DNA of 32,914 bases. It comes from Candidatus Aerophobota bacterium. Lineage in GTDB: Bacteria > Aerophobota > Aerophobia > Aerophobales > B3-G15. The notes under the pieces were generated by a model. The model ran no database searches and was not told the origin of the DNA. It saw only the letters and a program-made list of their open reading frames with translations. The translations under genes and the position numbers were made by a program. This document shows positions 9,854-17,763 of the stretch, piece by piece; the stretch's first letter is position 1, and each line of letters opens with the position of its first letter. The stretch spans positions 1 through 32,914 of the forward strand of contig JAUWZM010000026.1 in assembly GCA_030615365.1 (NCBI GenBank). Reading direction: 5' to 3'.

Positions 9854-9891
9854 AGTTTTGACAGCACTTACAAGTTTACCGGGAGAGAGAA

Positions 9892-11034
9892 ATGGATTTT
9901 AGTTTTTCTGAGGAACAAAGGTCAATTTTGGATTTGGTGGAAGAGGTAAGCGAAAAGGAATTTGCTCCCATTGCTGATGAGGTAGCACGAAAAGGAAAAT
10001 TCCCCAAACAAAACATTGAAAAATTGGTTAATTTAGATTTATTTGGTGTTACCATTCCTCGAAAATACGGGGGATTGGAGATGGGTTACCTTACCTGGGC
10101 CCTGATTGCTGAAAAGATTTCTAAGGCTTGCGCTACCACTGGTTTGATTTTTGGCGCAAATCTTTTGTGCACCTATCCTCTTATAAACTTTGGAAATGAG
10201 GATCAGAAAAAGAAGTATCTTCCTTCCTTAGCTAAAGGGAGCTCTATGGGTGCTTTTGCTTTGACTGAGCCCGAGGCAGGATCCGATGCTGGAAATGTCC
10301 AGACCACGGCTGAAAGAAAAGAAGATGGCTACATTTTAAATGGGAATAAAATATTTATCACCAATGGAGAAATTGCCGATATTTACATAGTAATTGCCAA
10401 TCTGAACAGGAAAAGAGGAGCCAGGGGATTAGCTGCTTTTATTGTAGAGAAAGGGACAAAAGGATTTTCTTTTGGTCAACATTTTGAAAAAATGGGATTG
10501 GAAGCCCTGCCTAATGTAGAATTAATATTTACCGATTGTGTAGTCCCTAAAACTAATCTTTTGGGGGGAGAAAGGCAAGGCTTTAAAATAGCTATGCGAA
10601 CCTTTGCTGCGGGGAGGATTGGTGTAGGAATAGGAGCTCTGGGCGTAGCTGAAGCCGCTTTTGAAAAGTCTAAGGAGTACTCCAAACAGAGGGTACAGTT
10701 TGGTCGATCTATCTCCAGATTTCAGGCTATTCAGCATACCTTAGCTGATATGGCTACTCAGATAGAATCAGCTCGACTCCTTTTATATAAAGCTGCCTGG
10801 TTACTGGACCAGGGTAAACCTTTTGAAAAAATTGCCTCCATGGGAAAGTTGTATGCATCAGAGGCGGCAATGAAGATAACCACTAAAGCAGTTCAGATTT
10901 TTGGTGGCTATGGTTACACCAAAGATTATCCCGTAGAAAGATATATGCGAGAGGCAAAGTTGTTTGAAATTATTGAAGGAACCTCGGAAATCCAGCGAGG
11001 CGTTATTGCTAATTTAATTTTGAAGGGTAGGTAG
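9892..11034 (+). CDS. Acyl-CoA dehydrogenase
   Basis: This is an FAD-dependent alpha,beta-desaturase or reductase of acyl-CoA thioesters. The 380-aa length matches the short/medium-chain family. It has the N-terminal helical domain, ALTEPEAGSDAGNVQT of the middle beta domain, KIFITNG, the RVQFGRSISRFQAIQ flavin segment, and IFGGYGYTKDYPVERYMREAK. The catalytic Glu362 lies in IIEGTSEIQR. GGGAGAG precedes the ATG. It is followed after 12 bp by etfB and then etfA. This arrangement is seen in butyryl-CoA dehydrogenase/Etf and caffeyl-CoA reductase/Etf clusters. Acyl chain specificity cannot be read from sequence. No thiolase, hydratase or CoA transferase is nearby. Confidence 0.93.
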   Translation: MDFSFSEEQRSILDLVEEVSEKEFAPIADEVARKGKFPKQNIEKLVNLDLFGVTIPRKYGGLEMGYLTWALIAEKISKACATTGLIFGANLLCTYPLINFGNEDQKKKYLPSLAKGSSMGAFALTEPEAGSDAGNVQTTAERKEDGYILNGNKIFITNGEIADIYIVIANLNRKRGARGLAAFIVEKGTKGFSFGQHFEKMGLEALPNVELIFTDCVVPKTNLLGGERQGFKIAMRTFAAGRIGVGIGALGVAEAAFEKSKEYSKQRVQFGRSISRFQAIQHTLADMATQIESARLLLYKAAWLLDQGKPFEKIASMGKLYASEAAMKITTKAVQIFGGYGYTKDYPVERYMREAKLFEIIEGTSEIQRGVIANLILKGR

Positions 11035-11046
11035 GAGATGATTTGA

Positions 11047-11838
11047 ATGCACATAATTGTTTGTATTAAGCAGGTTCCTGATACTGAAGAAATTCAAAAA
11101 ATTAAAATAAATCCTCAAACCAATACCATTATGAGGGAAAACGTTAAAAGCATAATAAACCCCTTTGATGAAAATGCAATTGAGGAGGCTTTAAGGATAA
11201 GAGAGAAAGATTCCGCGTTCATTACAGTGATCTCTATGGGTCCTCCTCAGGCCGAGGAAGCCTTAAAGAAGGCTTTGTCTATGGGGGTAGACGAGGCTAT
11301 TATTTTGTCCGATCCATCTTTTGCTGGTTCGGATACCTTGGCAACTTCTTATACTTTAGCCTCGGCTATTAAGAAAATTAAGGATTTTGATTTAATTCTT
11401 TTAGGAAAGCAGGCTATTGATGGAGATACTGCTCAGGTTGGACCAGGAATAGCTGAGTGGCTTCAGATACCTCAGGTTACCTATGTGAGAAAAATTCAGG
11501 TAGATGGGGGAATGATAAAAGCCGAGAGGATTTTAGAGGATTCCTTTGAGCTCGTAGAGGCTAATTTACCAGTTTTGGTGACGGTAACCAAGGAGATCAA
11601 TGAGCCTCGTTATCCTTCTCTTAGGGGTTTATTAAAGGCTAAAGCTGCAAAAATTATCCACTGGACATCCCGAGATTTAGAGGTAGATTTGGAAAGGATC
11701 GGCTTGGATGGTTCGGCCACTCAAGTAGTTAGAATTTTTACTCCCCAATCTCCTTCTGGTGGAGAGATTCTTACGGGAAGCTCATCTCAAAAGGCTGATA
11801 GATTAATTGAGGAGCTAAAAGGCAGGAATCTAATATGA
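11047..11838 (+). CDS. etfB: Electron transfer flavoprotein beta subunit
   Basis: EtfB pairs with EtfA to carry electrons to or from the acyl-CoA dehydrogenase. It is 263 aa, starting MHIIVCIKQVPDT. It shows NPFDENAIEEALRI, SMGPPQAEEALKKALSMG, LLGKQAIDGDTAQVGPGIAE, and the C-terminal signature region NEPRYPSLRGLLKAKAAKI. The Asp in NPFDENA and the DGDTAQVGP text resemble EtfB of anaerobes. Canonical respiratory EtfB usually has Cys in the first motif; I infer a bifurcation-type EtfB from this. GGAG precedes the ATG. The end overlaps etfA (ATGA). Confidence 0.94.
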   Translation: MHIIVCIKQVPDTEEIQKIKINPQTNTIMRENVKSIINPFDENAIEEALRIREKDSAFITVISMGPPQAEEALKKALSMGVDEAIILSDPSFAGSDTLATSYTLASAIKKIKDFDLILLGKQAIDGDTAQVGPGIAEWLQIPQVTYVRKIQVDGGMIKAERILEDSFELVEANLPVLVTVTKEINEPRYPSLRGLLKAKAAKIIHWTSRDLEVDLERIGLDGSATQVVRIFTPQSPSGGEILTGSSSQKADRLIEELKGRNLI

Positions 11839-13031
11839 AAAGCGAAATTAAAGTAATAGTGGAAAAGTGCACAGGGTGTGGCGAGTGTATTTCTAAGTGC
11901 CCTCTCTCAGCTATTGTATTGGAGAATGATAAGGTAAAGATTCTTTCTAACTGTTCCTTCTGCGAAATTTGTGTAAAGGTTTGCCCTTTTGAAGCTATTG
12001 AGATAAAGAGGCAAGAAAAAGTAGTTGATCTGTCTGGATACAGAGGAGTATGGGTATTTGTTGAGCAAAGAGATGGGAAAATTATGCCTATAACACTGGA
12101 GCTTTTAAATATAGGAAAAAATCTTGCTGATAAGTTAGGAGTAAAACTTTCCCTTCTTCTTTTGGAAGATGGAGAGAAGAACGTTGAAGAATTAAGAAGG
12201 TATCCTTTGGATAGAATTTATTTAATTCAGGATTCTCTTCTCAATTATTACCGGACTAATCTTTATGCTCAAGCTATCGTAGATTTAGTTAAAGAAGAGA
12301 AACCAGAGATTATACTTATAGGGGCTACCAGCATAGGGAGAGACCTGGCTCCTCGAGTAGCTACTCGTCTGCGGACAGGACTAACAGCTGACTGCACCTC
12401 ACTGCAGATAGACAAGGAAAACAGAAATCTAATTCAGATTCGGCCTGCCTTTGGAGGTAATATTATGGCCACTATTATTTCTCCCTATCACCGCCCTCAA
12501 ATTGCCACCGTAAGGCCGAAGACAATGGAAAAAGCTTTTCCTAAAAATGAAAGAAAAGCTGAAGTTATCTTAATTAGACCCAAGCTTTCTTTAGAGAAAA
12601 CCATGGTGAGGATTGTTGATCTTATCAGAGAAGAGAGTAAAGTGGAGGACCTTCAGGAGGCTGAAATAATTGTCTCGGGAGGAAGAGGACTGGGGAAGGC
12701 AGAAAATTTTTCTCTGATAAGGGAATTAGCTGATTTGATTGGAGGAGCCGTAGGATCCTCACGAGCAGTAGTAGACGCTGGATGGATTCCCTCTTATCAT
12801 CAAGTAGGCCAAACTGGAAAAACGGTGCAACCCAAGCTTTATATTGCCTGTGGTATCTCAGGGGCTATTCAACATCAAGTGGGAATGAGAACCTCAGAGA
12901 TAATAGTAGCTATAAATAAAGACCCAGAGGCTCCTATTTTTAGTATAGCTACGTATGGTATAGTGGAGGATCTTCATAGATTCATCCCTCTTTTAATCGA
13001 TAAACTAAAAGTAACAAGTTCAGGCCACTAA
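11835..13031 (+). CDS. etfA: Electron transfer flavoprotein alpha subunit with N-terminal 2[4Fe-4S] ferredoxin domain
   Basis: At 398 aa it is longer than ordinary EtfA (about 320). Residues 1-55 form a ferredoxin domain with two CxxCxxCxxxCP motifs: Cys12, 15, 18, 22 and Cys40, 43, 46, 50. The EtfA N-terminal domain follows. The C-terminal FAD domain carries VSGGRGLG, GGAVGSSRAVVDAGW, QVGQTGKTVQPKLYIACGIS, GAIQHQVGM and AINKDPEAPIF. Similar ferredoxin-fused EtfA occurs in the caffeyl-CoA reductase complex of Acetobacterium (CarE), which couples NADH oxidation to ferredoxin reduction. That role is inference here. The gene overlaps etfB by four bases. Its final codons and stop (GGCCACTAA) are the left end of a family B repeat, so the C-terminus has been shaped by the element. 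Confidence 0.94.
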   Translation: MKSEIKVIVEKCTGCGECISKCPLSAIVLENDKVKILSNCSFCEICVKVCPFEAIEIKRQEKVVDLSGYRGVWVFVEQRDGKIMPITLELLNIGKNLADKLGVKLSLLLLEDGEKNVEELRRYPLDRIYLIQDSLLNYYRTNLYAQAIVDLVKEEKPEIILIGATSIGRDLAPRVATRLRTGLTADCTSLQIDKENRNLIQIRPAFGGNIMATIISPYHRPQIATVRPKTMEKAFPKNERKAEVILIRPKLSLEKTMVRIVDLIREESKVEDLQEAEIIVSGGRGLGKAENFSLIRELADLIGGAVGSSRAVVDAGWIPSYHQVGQTGKTVQPKLYIACGISGAIQHQVGMRTSEIIVAINKDPEAPIFSIATYGIVEDLHRFIPLLIDKLKVTSSGH

Positions 13032-13187
13032 GTCACCAGGGCACAAAGAAGTGATATAAAATTTAAACCTCTATCGGAAAGAGAAGAATCTATTGCTAAA
13101 AAAATTAACCACTGAAGACGCAGAATGCGCTAAAAATTTTAAGACCGGGTTTATTTGGTGTCTTCGTGTCTTGGTGGCTGAATAATT
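13020..13187. repeat. Family B inverted-repeat element overlapping the etfA stop
   Basis: The left arm (13020-13052) has 8-bp units CACTAAGT, CACCAGGG and CACAAAGA. The right arm (13153-13187) contains TTGGTGTCTTCGTGTCTTGG. Internally, 13107-13139 begins AACCACTGAAGACGCAGAAT, a half-element like the one at 3263. The TAA in CACTAAGT is the etfA stop codon. Confidence 0.85.
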
Positions 13188-13205
13188 AAGCGAACACAAT
13201 TTTTC

Positions 13206-13233
13206 TTGACATTCTTCTTTAAAGTTATATTCT
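13206..13233 (+). promoter_or_regulatory. Promoter for the proS-nusA-infB cluster
   Basis: TTGACA at 13206-13211, a 16-bp spacer and TATTCT at 13228-13233 lie between the family B repeat and proS. The -10 is imperfect, but the -35 is consensus. The leader is very short before the ATG at 13257, which has AGGGG-type purines upstream. Confidence 0.55.
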
Positions 13234-13256
13234 TTACAGGGGAAAAGGGGTGAGGA

Positions 13257-14540
13257 ATGAGACTTTCTCGTTATTCAATTTTTACCACTAAAGAAGTTTC
13301 TCGAACTGCAGAGCTTACATCCCATCAGTTGATGTTAAAAGCAGGTTTAATTAGAAATGTTTCTTCTGGTATCTATTCCTATCTTCCCCTGGGATATCGG
13401 ATTTTAAGTAAAATTATTTCTATTGTAAAGGAAGAGATGGACAGAATAGGTGCAGAGCAGATTCTTCTTCCCTTTGTTCAGCCAGCAAGTCTCTGGAAAA
13501 GAAGTAATCGATGGGAGGATTATGGAGAAGAGCTACTTCGTTTTCAGGATAGAAAAGGAGGATGGTTTGTTCTCTCGCCTACACATGAGGAACTTATTAC
13601 TCAGTTGGCCAAGGAATTGATAATTTCTTATAAAAGACTACCAGTGATTCTTTATCAGATTCAGATTAAATTTAGAGATGAAATAAGACCTCGGGGAGGG
13701 GTTATTAGATCTAGAGAGTTTTTAATGAAGGATGCGTATAGTTTTTCTCAGAGCGAGAAGGAAATGGAGGAAATTTATCAACAGGTGAGGACTGTGTATG
13801 AGCGAATATTTTCGCGTTGTCACTTAAAATGTAAATTGGTAGAGGCAGAAAGTGGTCCCATGGGAGGAGGCATATCTCATGAGTTTATAGCTTTAGCCCC
13901 AGCAGGTGAGGATAAGATTGTTGAGTGTAAGAAGTGTGGCTATTTAGCTAAGCTGGAAGTAGCTAATTCTTCTCCTAAGAGTGAAGATGATAAGGAAACT
14001 ACTACACATCGATGTTGTCGTTGTGGGCATCCCGTAAGTATAAAAAGGGGCATAGAGGTTGGTCATCTTTTTCAATTAGGAAAGCGCTACAGTCATGCCC
14101 TGAAGGCTCAGTTTTTAAATAAAGAAGGGAAGGAAGATTACTTCATTATGGGCTGTTATGGAGTTGGGATAAGTAGATTGCCAGCAACAATCATTGAACA
14201 AAGCCATGATGAGAATGGAATAATCTGGCCCATAGAGGTTGCTCCCTTTGAAGTAGTGGTAATATCAACCAATGAGAGAACTCTTAGCATATCTGAAGAA
14301 ATATATCTTAATCTACAAAAAACAGGTCTGGAAGTTTTATTAGACGACCGTGAAACTTCAGCCGGAGTTAAATTTAAAGATTCTGATTTAATAGGTATTC
14401 CTTTTAAAGTAATCTTGGGCAATACTTGGTTAAAAGAAAAAAAGGTAGAGATAAAGAACCGTAAAGATAAGGGAATAGAAAGGGTAGTTCCGGATCAAAT
14501 TTCTAAAAAAATCATGGAGCTTATTGCTTATGCAAAATAG
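13257..14540 (+). CDS. proS: Prolyl-tRNA synthetase lacking the INS editing domain
   Basis: This class II synthetase charges tRNA-Pro. The N-terminal region (LMLKAGLIRNVSSGIYSYLPLG) and motif 2 (IKFRDEIRPRGGVIRSREFLMKDAYSF) identify bacterial-type ProRS. So does motif 3 (GCYGVGISRLPATIIEQ) with a C-terminal anticodon-binding domain. Typical bacterial ProRS is about 570 aa because an INS domain of about 180 aa, which hydrolyses Ala-tRNA-Pro, sits between motifs 2 and 3. Here that gap (roughly residues 224-256) holds only two short Cys pairs (CKKC and CRCGH) and a linker, directly followed by IKRGIEVGHLFQLG. The flanking sequence on both sides is intact, so it looks like a clean domain loss, giving 427 aa. 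It overlaps nusA. Confidence 0.94.
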   Translation: MRLSRYSIFTTKEVSRTAELTSHQLMLKAGLIRNVSSGIYSYLPLGYRILSKIISIVKEEMDRIGAEQILLPFVQPASLWKRSNRWEDYGEELLRFQDRKGGWFVLSPTHEELITQLAKELIISYKRLPVILYQIQIKFRDEIRPRGGVIRSREFLMKDAYSFSQSEKEMEEIYQQVRTVYERIFSRCHLKCKLVEAESGPMGGGISHEFIALAPAGEDKIVECKKCGYLAKLEVANSSPKSEDDKETTTHRCCRCGHPVSIKRGIEVGHLFQLGKRYSHALKAQFLNKEGKEDYFIMGCYGVGISRLPATIIEQSHDENGIIWPIEVAPFEVVVISTNERTLSISEEIYLNLQKTGLEVLLDDRETSAGVKFKDSDLIGIPFKVILGNTWLKEKKVEIKNRKDKGIERVVPDQISKKIMELIAYAK

Positions 14541-15768
14541 TGATTTACTTTCCCTTTTAGAATCCATTGAAAGAGAAAGAGGAATATCTCGCTCTACTCT
14601 TTTAGAAGGGATAAGAGAGGCTTTGATTTCCGCCTTTAAAAAGAGGTATGGACGGGCTCCCCGTGACTTACGAGCTATTCTTGATGAAAAAAAGGGACAG
14701 TTTAAGATTTTAGTAAAAAAAGTGATAGTAAAAAAAGTGAAAAACCATGGGGAAGAGATTCTTTTAGAAGAAGCAAAAAAGATGGTAGAATCGGTAGAGC
14801 TGGGAGAGGAAATAGAAGTAGAGGTTGACTTAGTTGAATTTAGCAGGATTGCTGCCAGTACTGGCAAATATGTAATGATGCAGCAAATTGTGGAAATGGA
14901 AAAGGATCAGCTGTGTCGAGAATTCAAAGAGCGAGAAGGTGAGATAATCAGTGGGACAGTTCGTTATCAAGCAAATCACTTCATTTTAGTTGATCTGGGT
15001 AAAGTAGAGGGAATTCTTCTTGAAAAGGAATGCTTATCTAATCGCAGATACAAACAGGGAGAGAGACTTTTAGCTTATATTTTGCGGGTTACACGGGAAC
15101 CAAAGGGACCTCGGATTGTTCTTTCCCAAACCCATCCTAATTTCTTACGTAGACTTTTTGAAGTAGAAGTTCCTGAGGTTGAAGAGGGAATTGTTCAAAT
15201 CAAACAGATTAAAAGAGAGCCTGGACGACGAGCTAAGGTAGTAGTAGAATCAAAGGATAAAAAAATAGATCCAGTAGGAGCCTGCGTGGGATTGCGAGGC
15301 TCCAGGATAAAAGCTGTTTTGCGAGAAGTAGGATCAGAAAAAATTGATATAATTAAGTATAGTGATAATCAGGCAGAATTTATAAAGAACTCTTTAAAAC
15401 CAGCCGAGATAAGAGAGGTTAAGATTGATAAGGAAAAAAGAGAGGCGAAAGTAATTGTTTCCGATGATCAACTGAGTTTAGCTATCGGATCTAATGGAGA
15501 AAATGTAAAGTTAGCTGCCAAACTAACTAATTGGCAGATAGATATCAGGTCATTGGGACAAATAGAAAAAGAGGCAGATCTTCTTGAAACCCTACCTGGG
15601 ATAGGTGAAAAAACACTCATCGCTCTTAGAGAAAAAGGGTTCTTAACTTTTAAAGATATAAGAAGAGGTGGGGCAGAGGGGCTATTGAAGGTGGATGGAG
15701 TGGGGCCTAAGACAGCTGAGAGGATTTTAGAGAAAGTAAAAGAAATTAGTTCACAGGGAGAAAAATAG
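14530..15768 (+). CDS. nusA: Transcription termination/antitermination factor NusA
   Basis: NusA binds RNA polymerase and nascent RNA and modulates pausing, termination and antitermination. The order is an N-terminal polymerase-binding domain (about 1-130), an S1 domain (GEIISGTVRYQANHFILVDLG), then KH1 and KH2 (DPVGACVGLRGSRIKAVL and SLAIGSNGENVKLAAKL). A C-terminal helix-hairpin-helix region follows (LPGIGEKTL and VDGVGPKTAERIL). I chose ATG 14530 rather than the in-frame TTG six bases earlier. The family usually starts this close to the NSDLLSLLE helix, and GGAG sits ten bases upstream. It overlaps the proS end by 11 bp and infB by one base. rimP, normally just upstream, is absent. Confidence 0.94.
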   Translation: MQNSDLLSLLESIERERGISRSTLLEGIREALISAFKKRYGRAPRDLRAILDEKKGQFKILVKKVIVKKVKNHGEEILLEEAKKMVESVELGEEIEVEVDLVEFSRIAASTGKYVMMQQIVEMEKDQLCREFKEREGEIISGTVRYQANHFILVDLGKVEGILLEKECLSNRRYKQGERLLAYILRVTREPKGPRIVLSQTHPNFLRRLFEVEVPEVEEGIVQIKQIKREPGRRAKVVVESKDKKIDPVGACVGLRGSRIKAVLREVGSEKIDIIKYSDNQAEFIKNSLKPAEIREVKIDKEKREAKVIVSDDQLSLAIGSNGENVKLAAKLTNWQIDIRSLGQIEKEADLLETLPGIGEKTLIALREKGFLTFKDIRRGGAEGLLKVDGVGPKTAERILEKVKEISSQGEK

Positions 15769-17435
15769 TGAGGGTCTACGAGTTGGCAAGAAAATTAAAG
15801 ACTCCTACCAGGAAACTTTTGGATATTATATCTAAAAGTGGTATGAAGGGAAAGTTAAGTTTAAGCAATCTCTCTTCCGAAGAGATGAAGAGAATAAAAA
15901 AGCTTTTGAAGGAAAAGAAACCTTCCCCAAAAGAAAAATTGCCTCTTCGAGATTCTGTAGTAGCCTTTCTGGGACACGTAGATCATGGAAAAACGTCCCT
16001 TCTTGATGCTATCAGAAATACTCAGGTAGTTGAGGAAGAATTTGGTGGTATTACTCAGCGAATAGGTGCTTCAGAAATTAATTTTCGGGGAAAGAGAATA
16101 GTCTTTATTGATACTCCTGGGCACGAAGCTTTCACTGCTATGAGAGCTCAGGGAGCTCAGATTACAGATATTGCTGTTCTGGTGATTGCTGCTGATGATG
16201 GAGTGATGCCTCAAACTAAAGAAGCTATCAACCATGCCCGAGCTGCCAGGGTTCCTATTGTAGTAGCCATAAATAAAATAGACAAAAAGGAAGCTGACCC
16301 AGAGAGAGTGAAGCAACAGTTAACTAAATATAATCTTACTCCCGAAGAATGGGGAGGAGAAACCATCTGTGTTTTGGTATCTGCTTTGACCAAGGAAGGA
16401 ATTAGTGATCTTTTAGAGATGATAATTTTAGAAGCAGAAATGTTGGAATTGAGAGCTGACTACAAAAGAGATTTTAAGGGAGTCGTAATTGAGGGAGAGG
16501 TAGATCGGCGCAAAGGTCCTTTCTCTACTATTTTGGTGCAGGAAGGGGTTTTGCATGTGGGAGATGTTTTGGTAGGGAGAGAGATTTGGGGTAGGGTGAG
16601 AGCCCTGATAAACTGGCAGGGCGAGAAATCAAAGGAAGCTGGACCTTCTACGCCCGTACAGGTTTTGGGACTTTCTAAAGTGGCTACTCCAGGTCAAGTA
16701 TTCATAAAAGTTAGAAACGAGAGAACAGCACGCCAGTTAGCAGAAAAGGCTGGTGAAGAAAAGAGAAAGGAGGGTTTGAGAAAAAGAGAAAAATTAACCC
16801 TTGAGAGTATCTTTGCTCCCGAAAAAAAGGAGAAATATCTCAATATTATTTTAAAAACCGATACTCAAGGTTCTCTAAGGGCTGTATCTGACACCTTAAA
16901 GGGCCTGGAAGAGAAGGACGTAAAGACAAAAATACTCCATCAGGGAGTAGGTGAGGTCAATAAATCTGATGTTCTTTTAGCTTCTATTACTTCCTCGATT
17001 ATCATTGGTTTTAATGTGGATGTGTATCCTGAAATCAACTTATTGGCCAAAGAAGAAGGAGTGGCGATAAGGAAATATCAAACCATTTATGAGATCATTG
17101 ATGATGTGAAATTGGCTATACAAGGATTGTTGGAGCCTGTCTATAGAGAAGAGCTTGTTGGCAGGGCGCAGGCAAGAGAGATCTTTAAAGTTCCTAAGAT
17201 AGGTATAGTAGCAGGTTGTTATGTAATGGAGGGAAAAATTACTCGGGGTAGTAGAACTAAGGTTGTGAGAGACAAAGAGGTGGTAGGAGAGGGCATAATT
17301 GTCAGTCTCAAGAGGTTTAATCAAGATGTAAATGAGGTTTCTATGGGGCTGGAATGCGGAATTAATCTGCAAGGCCCGGGTGATGTACAAAAAGGGGATA
17401 TTATTGAGGTTTACCATCGTCAGCTTGTAGGGTAA
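15768..17435 (+). CDS. infB: Translation initiation factor IF-2, short form
   Basis: This GTPase delivers initiator tRNA to the ribosome. At 555 aa it is compact, with one IF2_N domain (VYELARKLKTPTRKLLDII) and almost no linker. G motifs: G1 GHVDHGKT at 69-76, G2 GGITQRIGA, G3 DTPGHEAF, G4 NKID, G5 SAL. Domains II, III (beginning LNIILKTDTQGSLRAV) and IV (C-terminal fMet-tRNA binding, ending in VYHRQL) follow. The start is GTG at 15768 in a TAGTG overlap with nusA, with GGGAG seven bases upstream. ylxR, often between nusA and infB, and rbfA, often after infB, are both missing. Confidence 0.95.
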   Translation: MRVYELARKLKTPTRKLLDIISKSGMKGKLSLSNLSSEEMKRIKKLLKEKKPSPKEKLPLRDSVVAFLGHVDHGKTSLLDAIRNTQVVEEEFGGITQRIGASEINFRGKRIVFIDTPGHEAFTAMRAQGAQITDIAVLVIAADDGVMPQTKEAINHARAARVPIVVAINKIDKKEADPERVKQQLTKYNLTPEEWGGETICVLVSALTKEGISDLLEMIILEAEMLELRADYKRDFKGVVIEGEVDRRKGPFSTILVQEGVLHVGDVLVGREIWGRVRALINWQGEKSKEAGPSTPVQVLGLSKVATPGQVFIKVRNERTARQLAEKAGEEKRKEGLRKREKLTLESIFAPEKKEKYLNIILKTDTQGSLRAVSDTLKGLEEKDVKTKILHQGVGEVNKSDVLLASITSSIIIGFNVDVYPEINLLAKEEGVAIRKYQTIYEIIDDVKLAIQGLLEPVYREELVGRAQAREIFKVPKIGIVAGCYVMEGKITRGSRTKVVRDKEVVGEGIIVSLKRFNQDVNEVSMGLECGINLQGPGDVQKGDIIEVYHRQLVG

Positions 17436-17763
17436 TGATCGCCATCCTTATCTTAAATATTGTTCTCAAAATAGCGCAAGACCCTCAGATCTACCTAAAT
17501 TCGTCTTTTAAATTGCACTTGTTTTACACAGTTTCCGGGCTTTACGGCTACAAGCTAATTCCCTCCCACGAAGGAAGGGGAAACTGATAGATGAAATTGA
17601 GAGGGTCGTTAATAATTTCCTGATTTTCCTGCGAATTTCCCGTTGAATAATTTTAAATGCACAACTTCATATCACAGCTATAATAGTTTATTCAGTGGGG
17701 TGAAAAAAACAATAAATTAAATAGATGCAATTATAAATTCTAAAATGGAGATTCTCTTAAAGA
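17436..17763. other. 328-bp gap between infB and truB where rbfA is usually found
   Basis: I see no rbfA in any frame. A 50-codon open frame starts at the ATG overlapping the infB stop (17435-17587, reading MIAILILNIVLKIAQ...), but it matches nothing I know and has no clear ribosome binding site. The stretch around 17540-17585 contains GGGCTTTACGGCTACAAGC, which resembles fragments of a TGTAGCCG-type repeat also seen at 19688-19711. There is also a C-rich/G-rich imperfect hairpin (CCCTCCC...GGAAGGGG). TATAAT occurs at 17679-17684 without a convincing -35 box. Confidence 0.5.

Noticed and set aside
17435..17587. 50-codon ORF overlapping the infB stop (TAATG), as a possible shortened rbfA
   Set aside because: The translation lacks any RbfA-like text, there is no ribosome binding site, and part of the frame runs through repeat-like sequence. 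Not supported as a gene.
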